This document shows, in pieces, positions 45,454-55,966 of a stretch of 64,000 nucleotides of DNA (its first letter is position 1; each line of letters opens with the position of its first letter). Position numbers and translations under genes: made by a program. The notes beneath the pieces are model-generated. The model made no database searches. It saw only the letters and a program-made list of their open reading frames with translations, and had not been told where the DNA came from. The stretch covers positions 3,425 through 67,424 of the forward strand of contig NW_026944079.1 of the NCBI RefSeq assembly GCF_033296635.1, given 5' to 3'. The stretch is from Dichotomopilus funicola (Eukaryota; Ascomycota; Sordariomycetes; Sordariales; Chaetomiaceae).

Positions 45454-47718
45454 ATGGCCGGGCTCTACCTCGTCCCCATCCCCATCGCAGCCCCGCTCAT
45501 CATTCTCACCGTCGCGCTGATCCCCCTAACGCCCCTCGCGTGGGTCTGGATCGTGTGCACCGGTGTTTCGCGCGGTATCCGTGACGGCGCTCGGCCGGCA
45601 GATGCTGTCAAGACGATAGGCCGCAGGTTCGGTCTTACTGTCGGTGTGCCATGGGTAGCGGTCATCGTGTTGTGTGGGATGGTTGTGGCGCAGTTGGTGT
45701 TGATTCCGTTTGTGTTTTTACACCAGCTGCGTGCATTTTGGGAGAGTTTGGCGCGGGCGTATGAGTATTTTGGTGAAACACAACTTCAGAACACCCGACC
45801 GGAGGATGGGGACGACTTGGTTGCTCATGGGCCATCTGTTGAGGGGTAAGATTCCCAGCTCTATTTCGTAAAGTTTTCTTGCAGTGACTGACGCGAATGT
45901 AGACTTGAACCATACACCTTCACACCTCTCCCACCAACTACGAGGCACGACACTCCGATCCGTCTCTTAACCCTCTACCCAGGATCCTTCAACTCACCTC
46001 TCTGCGGGGCATTACTGACAGCCTCCCTTTCTTCTCACCCCCCATACGACGCCCTGTCCTATTGCCCCGACCTCCCAATCTCCAACCCGACCACCAACCC
46101 CCACAACAATACACCTACCCTCTTCGTCTCAGATTCCCGGCGACCAGAAGCGTCGCAACCCCGCGACGACACGGACAGTAAGGCCTCAACATCATGGCAC
46201 ACCCTCACCCTTCCACACACCCTCGCTACCGCCCTACGGCAGCTCCGACACACCACCACGCCACGAACGATTTGGGTTGATACGGTGTGTATCAACGGTG
46301 CCAATCTCGCGGAAAAGTCCCAGCAGGTGGGCGTGCGAGATTCCATATTTTGCGGGGCGCGTGAGGTCATTGTCTCGACTGGCCAGGATCGTGGGGTAGC
46401 TGGGGAAGATGGAGATGATGTGGCCCAATTGTTTGAGTGGGTCAATGGTCTTGGTGAAGATGAGGTGTCGTCCCCGTTGGGTGGGTTGGATTTACGAGGG
46501 AAGAACTTGCTGGGGCAGGTGACAGCTTCGCAGGAGTGGGGGGTAACGGGGTGGGCTAGATGGGCCGTGGGTCACAAAAGACAGGAGAGGGTGGATCAGA
46601 TCATTGCTGATGTTGAAGTGGTATGGATGAAATGGGGAGAGAAGGTGAGGAAGCTTTGGAAGCTGGTGCAGGAAGAGTATCGGGTCGCGGTCTTGGGGCT
46701 GACCCCAATTCGTCCGGCTGCGGCCCCGAAGGACGTTTCTGGTACGATACGGGCGTTCTTTCGTCGGGACTGGTTCCAACAACTTTGGTCACTCCATGAC
46801 ATGGCGCTACCAGAGCTATCTCGAATTCGGATCGCTTACGGCGACAAGTCGATCTCGGCCGAGCGTCTGATCTATCTTTCACAACTGGCCGGTCGAACAG
46901 AACGCGCACAGGGATGCGATTTTGAGAGGATATGCAGGTGGCTTGGGGGCCAGATGGTGCGGAAGAACTCGGAAAGGCTTTCATTGCTGAACATTCTTAT
47001 CGGAACGCGAGAGCTCAAGTACATCGATCCGAGGGACAAAGCTTTTGCTGCGCTCAACATTGCACGACGGATAAACAACAACGAGTCCCGAGATCCTTAC
47101 ACAGGCCTGACAATCGATTACAACAAATCGGTAGCTGATGTCTTTGGCTCACTTTCGGCTCATCTCATCCAACAGTACGGCCCAGGCTTTTTCTTCGCTT
47201 TGAACAAATCTCCTCCAAAAATCGAGAACCTGCCATCCTGGGCAGCCGACTGGAGCGTGCCGTGGCCAAACGACCGTGCCCTATCCAAGGTTGACCCATC
47301 AGTCTATTCCCAAGTACTCGACGAGAAGCAGGAGACGTTGGAATTCACCCCCGACAAAGACGGCCGACTTGTGTTCTCCATCACGCGGCCAAGAGTTGTC
47401 CGTGGTTTCTTCACGCGGGACGGGCACATTGACGACGAGTCGAGGGCCCGCATAGAAAATGTTAGGCAACTCGATCGAGACGAGGTCCTCGTTGAAGTGT
47501 ACCCAGGCTTAGCCTTACTATTGCGACAAAAGAAGGGACACCCCGAACACCACGAGCTAGTGCGGACATGTCCTCATGCGCTGTCCCGCGTAGGCGTGGA
47601 GAAGGCGGTGGCCAACTGGAGTGGTGTAGTTGTTCACAGGCGTAATGTCGGGCAGGACCACGATAAGGCGCCGCCGAAAGGATATTTAAGTTTGCCGGGT
47701 GTGTATAGAATTAGCTGA
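45454..47718 (+). CDS. Membrane-anchored HET-domain protein (735 aa)
   Basis: Two exons, 45454-45845 and 45903-47718, in frame. I start at the first in-frame ATG (45454); the frame is open further upstream but without an ATG. Residues about 2-37 and 62-90 are strongly hydrophobic (LYLVPIPIAAPLIILTVALI; VPWVAVIVLCGMVVAQLVLI) and separated by a basic loop, so two membrane helices precede the HET domain. The HET domain (about 160-420) shows YDALSYCP, LATALRQLRHTTTPRTIWVDTVCING, KSQQVGVRDSIFCGAREVIV and, later, PRDKAFAALNIARR. HET proteins trigger cell death in fungal incompatibility or act in defence. Most are soluble, so the membrane anchor is unusual. The coding end overlaps the last eight bases of the convergent MutY gene. 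Confidence 0.88.
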
Positions 47719-49537
47719 TGGCAGTGCTTGTTGCCTTCTTTGCCTCCCCTTCGTAATATTTTTTTACGAGTGCCCAACACTTCCTCATGCCTGTGCCCAT
47801 GGACTCTGCATCGATCTCGTCAGGATTCGCCCATCGTTTTTGCGCGTCCAACACTGTGACCTCATTTTCTATCTCGAAAGCATGGATATGCATCGTGAGT
47901 TTGAGATGAGAAAACAACCATGGCACACTGTCAATCTCTCCCAGATACTCCCAGGTGCTCGGAACATTGTCCCCCCGGTTCGACACCACCAAGTGATCCA
48001 TGAAAAACCTCTGAGCCTTCACTCTCCGCGCCCTGAGAATACTGTCGTTGGATGCCGGCAATACTAGGCTGGGGAGTTCCCAGAGGTTAGCCAACAGGCC
48101 CTTAGCCGGTCTTCGTTGGATGAGATACTGCCCGTCAGAAGGGCGGCGAATAGCACAAACTACCGTCTCTTCCTCCCGAATCTCCTTCTTAGGCTTCTTG
48201 AGAGGGAACTTCCGAGCGTGGTTGACGATGATGCCCAGTGTCTGAGGGTCCGGCTTAGAAGGTTCGGGCCCGGTTTCTTTTGCGGAGCCTGTCGGTGCGA
48301 AGAATCGAGATAGTTTGGAATCGCCTCGAGTAGTTCTTGGCTCTTCCACAGCTGCGGCGTCTGCCTCCTCTGCCGCTTCTTCGAGCGGAGCACAGAGGGT
48401 ACAAAGATCCTCAATATCGCCCACCATGCCAGCCAGTGGGCGTTTCTCGGCCAGAGCCAACCCTTCCGCATATGCACGACATGTTTCAGTGATTGGACAC
48501 GCCGCGCAATTTGGCTTGGGGGTGCAAACGGTACTCCCCAATTCCATCAACGCTTGCCCCCAGCGTCCCGGTCGATCGCTCGCTTCCTCATCACCGCCAT
48601 CCGCCGCAACATTCTTCGCCAACTGATCCGCCACATCCCAGATCAACTGGATCACCTTTTTGTCGCCCTTCACGTCCCCAAGCACGCCCAACTGCCGACT
48701 CAGCACCCTCAACACATTCCCATCCACCATGGGGGCAGCCACCCCGAACACGATCGCTGCAATCGCGCCCGCCGTGTACCGCCCAACTCCAGGCACACGC
48801 ATCAGTCCTTCGACATCACAAGGCATCAGCCCCTCTCCGTCACCTTCTTCGTCCTGCTTACAGACCCACCGCGCGGCCTCCCATACCCGCCTCGCCCGCG
48901 CATAGTACCCCAAGCCCCGCCACTGCGCCAATACTTCCTCTTCAGTCGCTTGGGCTAAATCCTGAATAGTAGGCCACCGCGCCATCCAACGCGTCCAGTA
49001 GTCGACGACGGTTGCCACGCGGGTCTGTTGGAGCATGACTTCTGAAATCCAGACCTCGTAGGCGCGTTTGGCAAGGGCGGTACGAAAGGACGCAGAGACC
49101 TTTGATGTCGAAGGCGCGGGGAGAAATGGCTTCCGCCAGGGCATGGAGCGGTTGGAGAGGGCGGATGTGAACCAGGTGAGGAGGGCGTCGCGAGTTGTGC
49201 GGGAGGTGAGGAGAGTTGGGTGAATGAGTGGGTCTTGATGATAAGATTGGGGATGGTTGCGAAATGGGGCTGCGAGATGTTCTTTCGGGAGCGGTGCCGT
49301 GGTAGTTGGGGGGATTTGGCGCGGTCGCGATGCTGGCGTAGACTTTGACTTTGCCGATGTGGTGGCCGTTTTCCGCAGTTTGGTTGGGCGCGTCTCATCG
49401 TCGGCGGTGTCGTCGCTCATCTCGCGTGAGGGCGTACTCCATGGATCGGAGCCGAGCTCATCCTGCTGCTCAGTTGAGCCGTCCTGATAGGTTATGGATG
49501 ACCTGAGCGCAATGCGCGCGCTTTTGCGGGTTGCCAT
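47711..49537 (-). CDS. A/G-specific adenine DNA glycosylase, MutY/MYH (608 aa)
   Basis: Single-exon gene from ATG 49537. After a basic, Ser/Thr-rich leader of about 110 residues (nuclear or mitochondrial targeting possible), the HhH-GPD glycosylase core has AYEVWISEVMLQQTRV with the catalytic Glu, WRGLGYYARAR, the hairpin LMRVPGVGRYTAGAI with the catalytic Asp region in VDGNVLRVLSR, and a 4Fe-4S loop C-x6-C-x2-C-x5-C in VCTPKPNCAACPITETC. The C-terminal NUDIX-like domain (about 455-600; VVCAIRRPSDGQYLIQRRP, NLWELPSLVLP) recognises 8-oxoguanine. The enzyme removes adenine mispaired with 8-oxoG. Acidic inserts interrupt the core between hairpin elements (KQDEEGDGEG and DGGDEEASD). A T-run just upstream of the start (about 49549-49561) is part of the promoter or leader. 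The 3' coding end overlaps the HET gene by 8 bp. Confidence 0.95.
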   Translation of the reverse strand: MATRKSARIALRSSITYQDGSTEQQDELGSDPWSTPSREMSDDTADDETRPTKLRKTATTSAKSKSTPASRPRQIPPTTTAPLPKEHLAAPFRNHPQSYHQDPLIHPTLLTSRTTRDALLTWFTSALSNRSMPWRKPFLPAPSTSKVSASFRTALAKRAYEVWISEVMLQQTRVATVVDYWTRWMARWPTIQDLAQATEEEVLAQWRGLGYYARARRVWEAARWVCKQDEEGDGEGLMPCDVEGLMRVPGVGRYTAGAIAAIVFGVAAPMVDGNVLRVLSRQLGVLGDVKGDKKVIQLIWDVADQLAKNVAADGGDEEASDRPGRWGQALMELGSTVCTPKPNCAACPITETCRAYAEGLALAEKRPLAGMVGDIEDLCTLCAPLEEAAEEADAAAVEEPRTTRGDSKLSRFFAPTGSAKETGPEPSKPDPQTLGIIVNHARKFPLKKPKKEIREEETVVCAIRRPSDGQYLIQRRPAKGLLANLWELPSLVLPASNDSILRARRVKAQRFFMDHLVVSNRGDNVPSTWEYLGEIDSVPWLFSHLKLTMHIHAFEIENEVTVLDAQKRWANPDEIDAESMGTGMRKCWALVKKYYEGEAKKATSTAIS

Positions 49538-50104
49538 TGTTCAACTTTGTTTTTTTTTTTTTGCTAGGGCTCGTTTCGATGTCAGGTTCGTCTTCGCGAA
49601 CCGTTGGTCCGGTTTCCTTGGTTTATGCTGGGCACTCATTTCGGATACCCCCCGGTCGATCAGGTAACCCTAACCCTCTCATGTAGATACCCAGGTACGT
49701 TCGCCGGATGCCACAGCGTTAACGTTACGAAGTATACCCTCCCTCGAAAGCGCAGCTGACGTTCAATTTCGGGTGACGCTTCATCTTATTCCTAATCCTA
49801 ATTCTAACTTGATTATGCCTGTATTCAAGGGCTCAGCCTTTCCTGTTCACTGAATAAACCTTGAAAACACGGCCCGTTCAACATGAAGCGCAGTCATTGA
49901 CGAACCCGCGATATTAGTACCTAGGGTTCATATTATTAAGCTGTTGACCGATTGGCCAGCTCGAAATTCATGTCTAATCTATATCAACAGTATTGCAACC
50001 CCCTGGAAATATCATATTCAATAATCTCGTAGCTCAATTTTCATAATCATGCTGGAACGTTCCTAGAAAAAAATCACGATGCCCGCCAACAACCCTGCGC
50101 CATC
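49538..50104. other. Intergenic region, MutY promoter
   Basis: It begins with the T-run next to the MutY start. Two telomere-like CCCTAA units occur near 49665-49680, too few to be an interstitial telomere tract. AT-rich sequence follows to the 3' end of the next gene. Confidence 0.4.
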
Positions 50105-50824
50105 TCACAAAGCAGCAACCCCCAACAGCCCGACGACTAAAACCGCACCCCAAACCCTCACCACATTTGGTGACATCGCAGTGCCAGCGTTCGGCCCCGG
50201 GCCGTTTTGCCGCGCTTCGCAGACGCCGGTCGGGTTGACCTTCTTCGTCTTCTCAGCACCACCCGTAATCGAGACTTGATGCACATGGAAATCGGTGCCC
50301 GTGTAGATCGCACTGTCGACGATTGTCGTTGAGGTACCGGCAATTGAAACACTCAGAGACACAGTGCAGTCGGCTTTGGTAGTGCCGATCACCTTGCAGC
50401 TTTCAGCGACGGTACCTACCCCATCCTCGCCTGCCACCCGAGTGGCGATGGAGTACTCGGCAAAATACGTTGAGGGTCCGGCCGTGACGGTGAGGGTCTA
50501 GGACGGGACGTGTTAGCCATGGGCATTATTTCGTAGATCTGCTGCCCCTCTCGTCAAACGGGTACGAACCGGAGCGTCGGAACCACACGTCCGGGAGTCG
50601 ACATAATAGTCGTCGTCTGCGACACCGGTACACTGAATTGCGTAGACGGTCTCCAGCGGATTGCAAGCCTCAATCACGGACGCGGCGTACATGCCTTGGC
50701 CATCGATGGAATCGTCGAGGAAAAAGTTCGCATGGTTTCCAGAAGCCGTCGTATTTGTGGCATGGATAGTAAGGCCGGCCGCAACGCTGGCGGCCGCAAC
50801 CGCAACAGTGAAAGAACGCATCAT
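50105..50824 (-). CDS. Small secreted, probably GPI-anchored protein (215 aa)
   Basis: Two exons, 50824-50570 and 50497-50105, in frame; the donor is GTTCGT, weaker than usual. The N-terminus MMRSFTVAVAAASVAAGLTI is a signal peptide. The C-terminus has a small-residue site (GPNAGTAMS) followed by a hydrophobic tail (VWGAVLVVGLLGVAAL), the pattern of a GPI attachment signal. The mature part has Cys pairs (around EACNPLETVYAIQC, TCGSD, ESCKVIGTTKADC and GVC) and Thr/Ser-rich beta-type segments. It has the look of a fungal cell-surface protein of unknown function. The start could be either of two adjacent Met codons. Confidence 0.78.
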
Positions 50825-51903
50825 TGCTGTGCAAGGAATAGAGGGATCTGCGGTGTGAAGGTTGAATGAGATTGAGGGAAAATAGCACGATCCCTAGAAA
50901 GTGGGATGCTCATCAAGACATTCTTATAACAAGTTACATTTCACGAGATTCTCTGGCGCTAGAGGAACTTGTGCGAACGCCAAGGCGGGCTAGGTTTTTG
51001 AAGGATTTGCAATTTAGGAGGAATGCCTTGATCGGGGAGGAGTCACTCCTGGCTATCCTACGCCCCAAGACCACGGCAAAAATAGAGGAAGATACCATGG
51101 TAAGATGAAGCCTAGAAAAAGAAGCTGGATAGAAAACAACATGTGCGGGAGAAGGCGGCGATCTGATTCGGCTCAATCCGAGATCAGGGAACGATTACCG
51201 TAGTATAAACTATATTACTGTGGTACAAGTCACCAAACCTTCGGTCTCGCTCCTGCACGTGCAGACGTCTGTATTAGACAAGTCCGAGTGCTCCATTCAT
51301 TTCATTTCTTCAGTGGTTGTGGCACCCGTGGAGCTCCGTATGGCACCCCGAGCATTCCTCGGTTGCGCCAAAGGGATGGGCATATTTGCCAAGGCATCCA
51401 ATATTACCGCACTGCCCCATTTACAGCCACACTGAATGAGGTTACCGGACCAAATCCACCGTCCTCGGTATTCCCTCCCGTCAGGTGAGGCGCAAAGGAC
51501 CTAAAATCAGTTTACCTAATTAACAGGTATCGGCCTCCCCCAAGGTCCCTTTCCTCGGACTTGTGGTCAAACACAGCCCGCCGCGCTTTTAGCAATACGA
51601 GCCCCCGCCTCCCCTAAGACTAGGAACTGATGTTTCTTCCAATCATAAGAATTAAATCAGTATTTAATTGTGATTATACTTAATTGTGATTGCGCTGAAC
51701 CAGAGCGCTCAATATGCGAGAATAATGCAATTGGCTTCGGACTGGGAACATATTCTCGGGGGCGTTCATTGAACAGGAGTGAGAGTAGAGAGTGCTACAC
51801 TTGATATTTGGCTGCAGGTCTTAATTGCATTGATAAGATGGTTTCGTCGAAAATAAGAAAAGATCAAGGATTCAATCGACACCAAGTTCCCAAGCTTCGA
51901 ACC
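50825..51903. other. Intergenic region
   Basis: This is the promoter of the surface-protein gene and the 3' flank of the hydrolase gene. A short AT-rich patch at about 51650-51690 contains a repeated TTAATTGTGATT word. No gene or larger repeat was recognised. Confidence 0.4.
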
Positions 51904-52549
51904 TTACTCCCATCCGGCGATGGCATTCTCCCAGGGGACAATCTTCGCTCCCTTGGTCTTCAGCCGTTCTTCAACCTCCCGCTCAATATCCACGGCGGAC
52001 TTGCCGCTGTCGTCGTAGGTCGAATGAGCGCCGGACAACACCGTGACGCCGAACCCAGCCTCAAGCGCGCTATTGCAAGTAGATTCAACACAACATTCAC
52101 TCTGGATCCCAAAGGCAACGATCTCCTTCACACCAACAGCCCGGAGCTCAGAGGCAAGATTGGGGTTTGACTCGAAGGTGCTACCTATAGAGGGGGTAAG
52201 TAATCGAGTATCGCCCACACAAAGTTCAGTATTCGGGATTAGGAAACAAAGACTAACGGGCTGACTTTGCAACCAAACGCTCTTTCGCCACTCCCGCACG
52301 TGGCTCAAAGACCAACTTCCATGGCTCGCTACCTCGGACTAGCGGCCCGCTTTCGGGCGATTCTTCATGCTGGACGAACACGATAAGCGATGGTCGGCTA
52401 CCACCCGGAGTGTTGCTTTCTAAGGCCGCCCGCGCGCTAGATAGGATCCAGCCGCTGGCTGTTTTAATCCGGTCGGAGTGGGGGATCTTGGTGTTTGGAT
52501 CGGTTGCCAGATCGTTCTGGATGTCAATGACAAAAAGCGCGGTTGCCAT
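51904..52549 (-). CDS. Isochorismatase-like cysteine hydrolase (190 aa)
   Basis: Two exons, 52549-52258 and 52184-51904, in frame. The catalytic triad of the family is visible: Asp in FVIDIQNDL (about residue 9), Lys in RLVAKSAR (about 95) and Cys in GIQSECCVEST (about 127). The intermediate VFVQHEESPESGPL and EAGFGVTVLSGAHSTYD segments fit the fold, and the length is normal. Family members hydrolyse amides or the vinyl ether of isochorismate; the true substrate cannot be read from sequence, and nicotinamidase- or ureidoacrylate-type activities are equally possible. No targeting signal, so cytosolic. It is divergent from the aldolase gene at 53328. Confidence 0.9.
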
Positions 52550-53327
52550 GTTGAAATCAGCGGACTGGAGATCTGGGGAAAATTTTGCAATTGGGCAAGG
52601 AAACCGAAGAGGCGCTTGTCAATGAATTATAAAGTCCAAAGATATCTGTTGGAATGTTGCGCTCCAATTGAGTCGGAGTTCGTCTGACCCGAAATCAGGG
52701 GAGGAGGGGTCGTCGCAAACCTTGATTTCACCTCTTAAAGTCATCCTGTCACTGTGCGATGATTCACACACGGCAGCCAGCAAAAGCGGGGCAGCCGTGA
52801 ATGGCTTCACGCAGAGCCTGTGGCTTGCGGGATGCGGCTCGAATGGTGGCTGGCCTGATTGGCCCCAAAGGTCAATAACGAAACCTTAAAAACAAGCGAG
52901 GTGTGAGCCAATTCTTGGCACTCTCAATATCCCTTTGACACGGCCCATTTCCATCAGGTTTGAACAAAGCTCCTCAACAATTTGCAAGAGTCTTCACTAT
53001 GGCGGGGACTTGGCTTTGCTTCGGGATGAGCATCCTTCACCCAGGACCAAGGTGGGGTTCTCGGTGGCTACTGCAGCGAAGACGAAGCTCGGTGCTAATA
53101 TCCCGAGAAGGGGCACCCCGCAACGCCCGGTTCTTGTACTCCTGACGGGAACTCAAGCTCCAATTCTAACCTTTACTTTTGAATCCTGTCCTTCATTTCA
53201 TCTCATACCCTTTCGTTCCCCTCAAAAGTTCACCCTCTTGCCACAATCTAACCTCAGACTCCAACCTAACAGTGCGATATCCTTTTTGAAATTGAACAAC
53301 ATCCCTTCAACACCAAGCTTCTCCAAG
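52550..53327. promoter_or_regulatory. Divergent promoter region, isochorismatase-like and aldolase genes
   Basis: The 778 bases between two divergent start codons have no convincing gene. The right part, from about 53150, is C/T-rich and fits a 5' leader for the aldolase. The frame open upstream of 53328 lacks any conserved-looking sequence. Confidence 0.45.
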
Positions 53328-54393
53328 ATGGCCCCACCGAAGTTACCCCTCGTCCCACCCAAGGGTGTCTTTGTCCCGTCCCCGACATTCTTCCTCCCCG
53401 CATCTACCGCCGCCTCAGAAAAAGTTGTACAAGCGCCTGTCGACACCAAGACACAAATCGAACACACTCTTTTCCTCGCTCGCGCAGGCATCACCGGCCT
53501 CACCCTTCTCGGATCAACCGGAGAGGCCGTCCACCTCTCGCGGACCGAGCGCAAGGACCTGACGGTCGCCGTCCGTAAGGGCCTGGAAGATGGCGGGTTT
53601 CCCGACTACCCGGTCATGGCTGGTGTCCTGACGAACGGCGAGATTGAGGAGACTCTAGAGTGGCTACATGACTATGCCGAGGCGGGTGCACAGTGGGGAT
53701 TGGTGTTGACGCCGGGGTATTTTGGCCCTGCGGTGTCACAGGAGGGATTGGTCAAATGGTATCAGATAATTGCCGACAAGAGCCCCATCCCGATCATGAT
53801 CTACAACTATCCTGGCGTGACGAATAACGTTCAGGTGTTGCCGGAGACATACCGGGTGTTGGCAAAACACCCAAATATCGTCGGTTGCAAGATGTAAGTG
53901 TTCGTTCGAACACGCCACAATTTTGGGATATTTTTTGGGCTGACAAACGAAACTCAGGTCCCACGGGAACGTGTCGCACCACATCCAAGTTTCTCTCGAT
54001 CCAGCAATCGACCACGACAACTTCCGAGTCTACAGTGGGTTTGGCAACCAGCTTGGCCCCATCGTTGCGTTTGGCGCGGCGGGTGTCATTGACGGGATGG
54101 CCGCCTTCTATCCCAAGACGGTGGTCCGCTTGATGGCTCTGATGTTGCAAGAGGAGAAGACAGCCGAGACATGGGCCGAGATTCACCGTTTGCAGTACGC
54201 CGTTAGTCAGGGTGAGGAATTCGTGATGCGGTCTGGCATTCTGGGAATCAAAGAAGCTGTCTTCCGGGTCACTGGGTTTGGAAACATGGAGGGTGGCAGG
54301 CTTCCTATTCCTGGACACTTGCCCGATGGGGCGTGGGACAAGGCAAAGGGGCTGTTCCTGGATGATATCCAGGCTACTGAATCTTCCCTTTAG
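53328..54393 (+). CDS. DHDPS/KDG-aldolase family lyase (333 aa)
   Basis: Two exons, 53328-53893 and 53958-54393, in frame. A (beta/alpha)8 aldolase of the dihydrodipicolinate synthase superfamily: GVFVPSPTFF at the first strand, GLTLLGSTGEAVHLSRTER (GSTGE anion site), the catalytic Tyr in IYNYPGV, the Schiff-base Lys in IVGCKMSHG spanning the splice junction, and FGAAGVIDGMA at the last strands. In fungi the common members are L-threo-3-deoxy-hexulosonate aldolase of D-galacturonate catabolism and 4-hydroxy-2-oxoglutarate aldolase-like enzymes, while lysine is made by another route, so a sugar-acid role is more likely than DHDPS. No pathway partner lies nearby. I start at MAPPKLP because the upstream sequence is leader-like. 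Confidence 0.92.
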
Positions 54394-54829
54394 GGCTCCC
54401 GTAGCAGAATTCCATTGTATACTATTCAGTAGCAATAGGCTGAACCTCTTAATACTATGAAGTCCATTATTCCCTGCTGCTGTTCTTTCGAAGGCCGTAA
54501 CTTCTACCGTGGGACGGCTCCTGATCTTAATAGCCTGTCCTACAGGCACCTGATACTGTTTGACATCGCCCTGGCCGAATATTCAGTAATCTCCGGGTTG
54601 GTTAAATCTCACTAAATTGGTGAGATGTGGGGACTTGGGAACTCTTCTTGGCCGGTGCCTGGTGTGGTATTACGACTGGGCCCTTTTAAGTGCCGGAGCC
54701 TGTGTTATCATGTGCCTAAAGAAATTTCTTTCGCGTGTTGTTGCTCGTGTGACCTTGTACTTCAATGGGCAGTTTAAGGCATCGTACAACAGGTCATTTT
54801 CGGGCCAATTCATACTTCATCCTAGCCAG

Positions 54830-54918
54830 TTCCTTGTTGCTGTTGTCGTGAGTTCCTTGTTTCTGTTATCGCGACTCCATTGGTGTTATCGTGAGTGCCT
54901 TGTTGGTGTTGTCAGGAG
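54830..54918. repeat. Degenerate 23-bp minisatellite, four units
   Basis: Units at 54830-54852, 54853-54875, 54876-54895 and 54896-54918 follow the pattern TTCCTTGTTGCTGTTGTCGTGAG with substitutions; the third is 20 bp. They lie inside a 119-codon plus-strand frame (54617-54976) that shows no known family and is probably not a gene. Confidence 0.65.
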
Positions 54919-55322
54919 TTTCTTTTTAATGTTGGGACGGAGTGCTCAGAGCCGCGACAACCGCCCATTATGGTGAGTCGCCATGAGGACTAACATGGGA
55001 AGGAAACCTGTCTTCTTTGAGTTTATGGCCCGCTACTAGCTGAGTGATCCGGGTCCTGTGAGCGTTTTCGGCCCTGGTGGGATATGTAGGGAGTCTCACC
55101 TTTGAGATTGAAACGTGCTACCACCTTGTTCATCGGGTCGCGAAGCCCAAGATGCAAGTATATAAACCCAATGGCTTACACCCATACAACCTAGAAGAAG
55201 ATTCCTAGCCCATTCCAGAGATACAGCGAGAGATCCATACCCACAGGAGGCATTCAGAGAAGCCCTTCGTCACAGCCATCAACACGCTTATGCACACTCA
55301 TGGTTATTCGAACCAGCGATAC

Positions 55323-55680
55323 ATACTTCCCCGCCGCTATCCCACACCAGGCCGCGGGCCCAAGACTCCTCAGCGCTTCAGCGGCGTGATCAGCGGCGTG
55401 ATCAGCGGGCTACTACTCAAGCCATCGATATACCCTTCCCCGCCGCTATCCTACAACAAGCTCCGAAGCCAACGCCCTTCAGCGCTTCACTGACCAACGC
55501 CTCGGTGGTTCAGCGGCCTCAGAACCAGGCTACTCCTCAAGCCATCGATATACGCTTCCCTGCCGCCGTCCCAGAACAAACGACAGACCCGAAGCCCCTC
55601 GGCGCTTCGGCGGCGTGATCAGGGCGGAGGCAGCGGGCTAAGCAGCGGGATAAGCAGCGGGCTACACCAAACCCCAAGCA
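55323..55680. repeat. Three degenerate tandem units of 107-131 bp
   Basis: Each unit begins ATAC(C/G)CTTCCC(C/T)GCCGC and later contains CAGCGCTTC/CGGCGCTTC and AGCGG blocks; units 1 and 2 end CTCAAGCCATCGAT. Starts are at 55323, 55430 and 55550. Unit 1 holds an internal duplication of GCGGCGTGATCA, and unit 3 holds repeated GCAGCGGG(C/A)TAA blocks. It immediately precedes the DUF6604-like fragment. Confidence 0.7.
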
Positions 55681-55681
55681 C

Positions 55682-55966
55682 ATGGTCCATAGCGGCCGCT
55701 CAGACACATATCAAACTTACAAACTCGACAACAAGTATGTGCTTGAGTGGCTGATGGCCACCGCAAGAAGCCATCAGTGCCCTGTCAGCTTATGTTTACC
55801 CCCTACTACCTCCACGCCTCACCCACCACGCAGCCATGCACGCCTAGTCAAGGTGAACAATATCCTTCCCTTCGAAATGGCTCCAGAGCGCCCACCCCAT
55901 GCTCCATGTCCCCCGCACCATTCTCTAGGCACTGCGAAGGGTCATTCGATTACGGCACGAGCATAG
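55682..55966 (+). pseudogene. DUF6604-like N-terminal fragment (relic)
   Basis: Codons about 8-37 read DTYQTYKLDNKYVLEWLMATARSHQ, the pattern of the start of DUF6604 fungal proteins (a Tyr-x-x-Tyr-Lys helix followed by a Trp-Leu-x-x-Thr-Ala segment). After that the frame becomes Pro/His-rich and unrelated, ending at 55966, and no further DUF6604 sequence is seen downstream. I take it as the remnant of a larger gene. The match is short, so the identification is tentative. Confidence 0.4.

Noticed and set aside
49660..49685. Telomere-like CCCTAA units
   Set aside because: Only about two units in mixed sequence; not an interstitial telomere tract.
54617..54976. 119-codon plus-strand frame with hydrophobic segments
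   Set aside because: Much of it is translated minisatellite; no conserved-looking sequence or start context.
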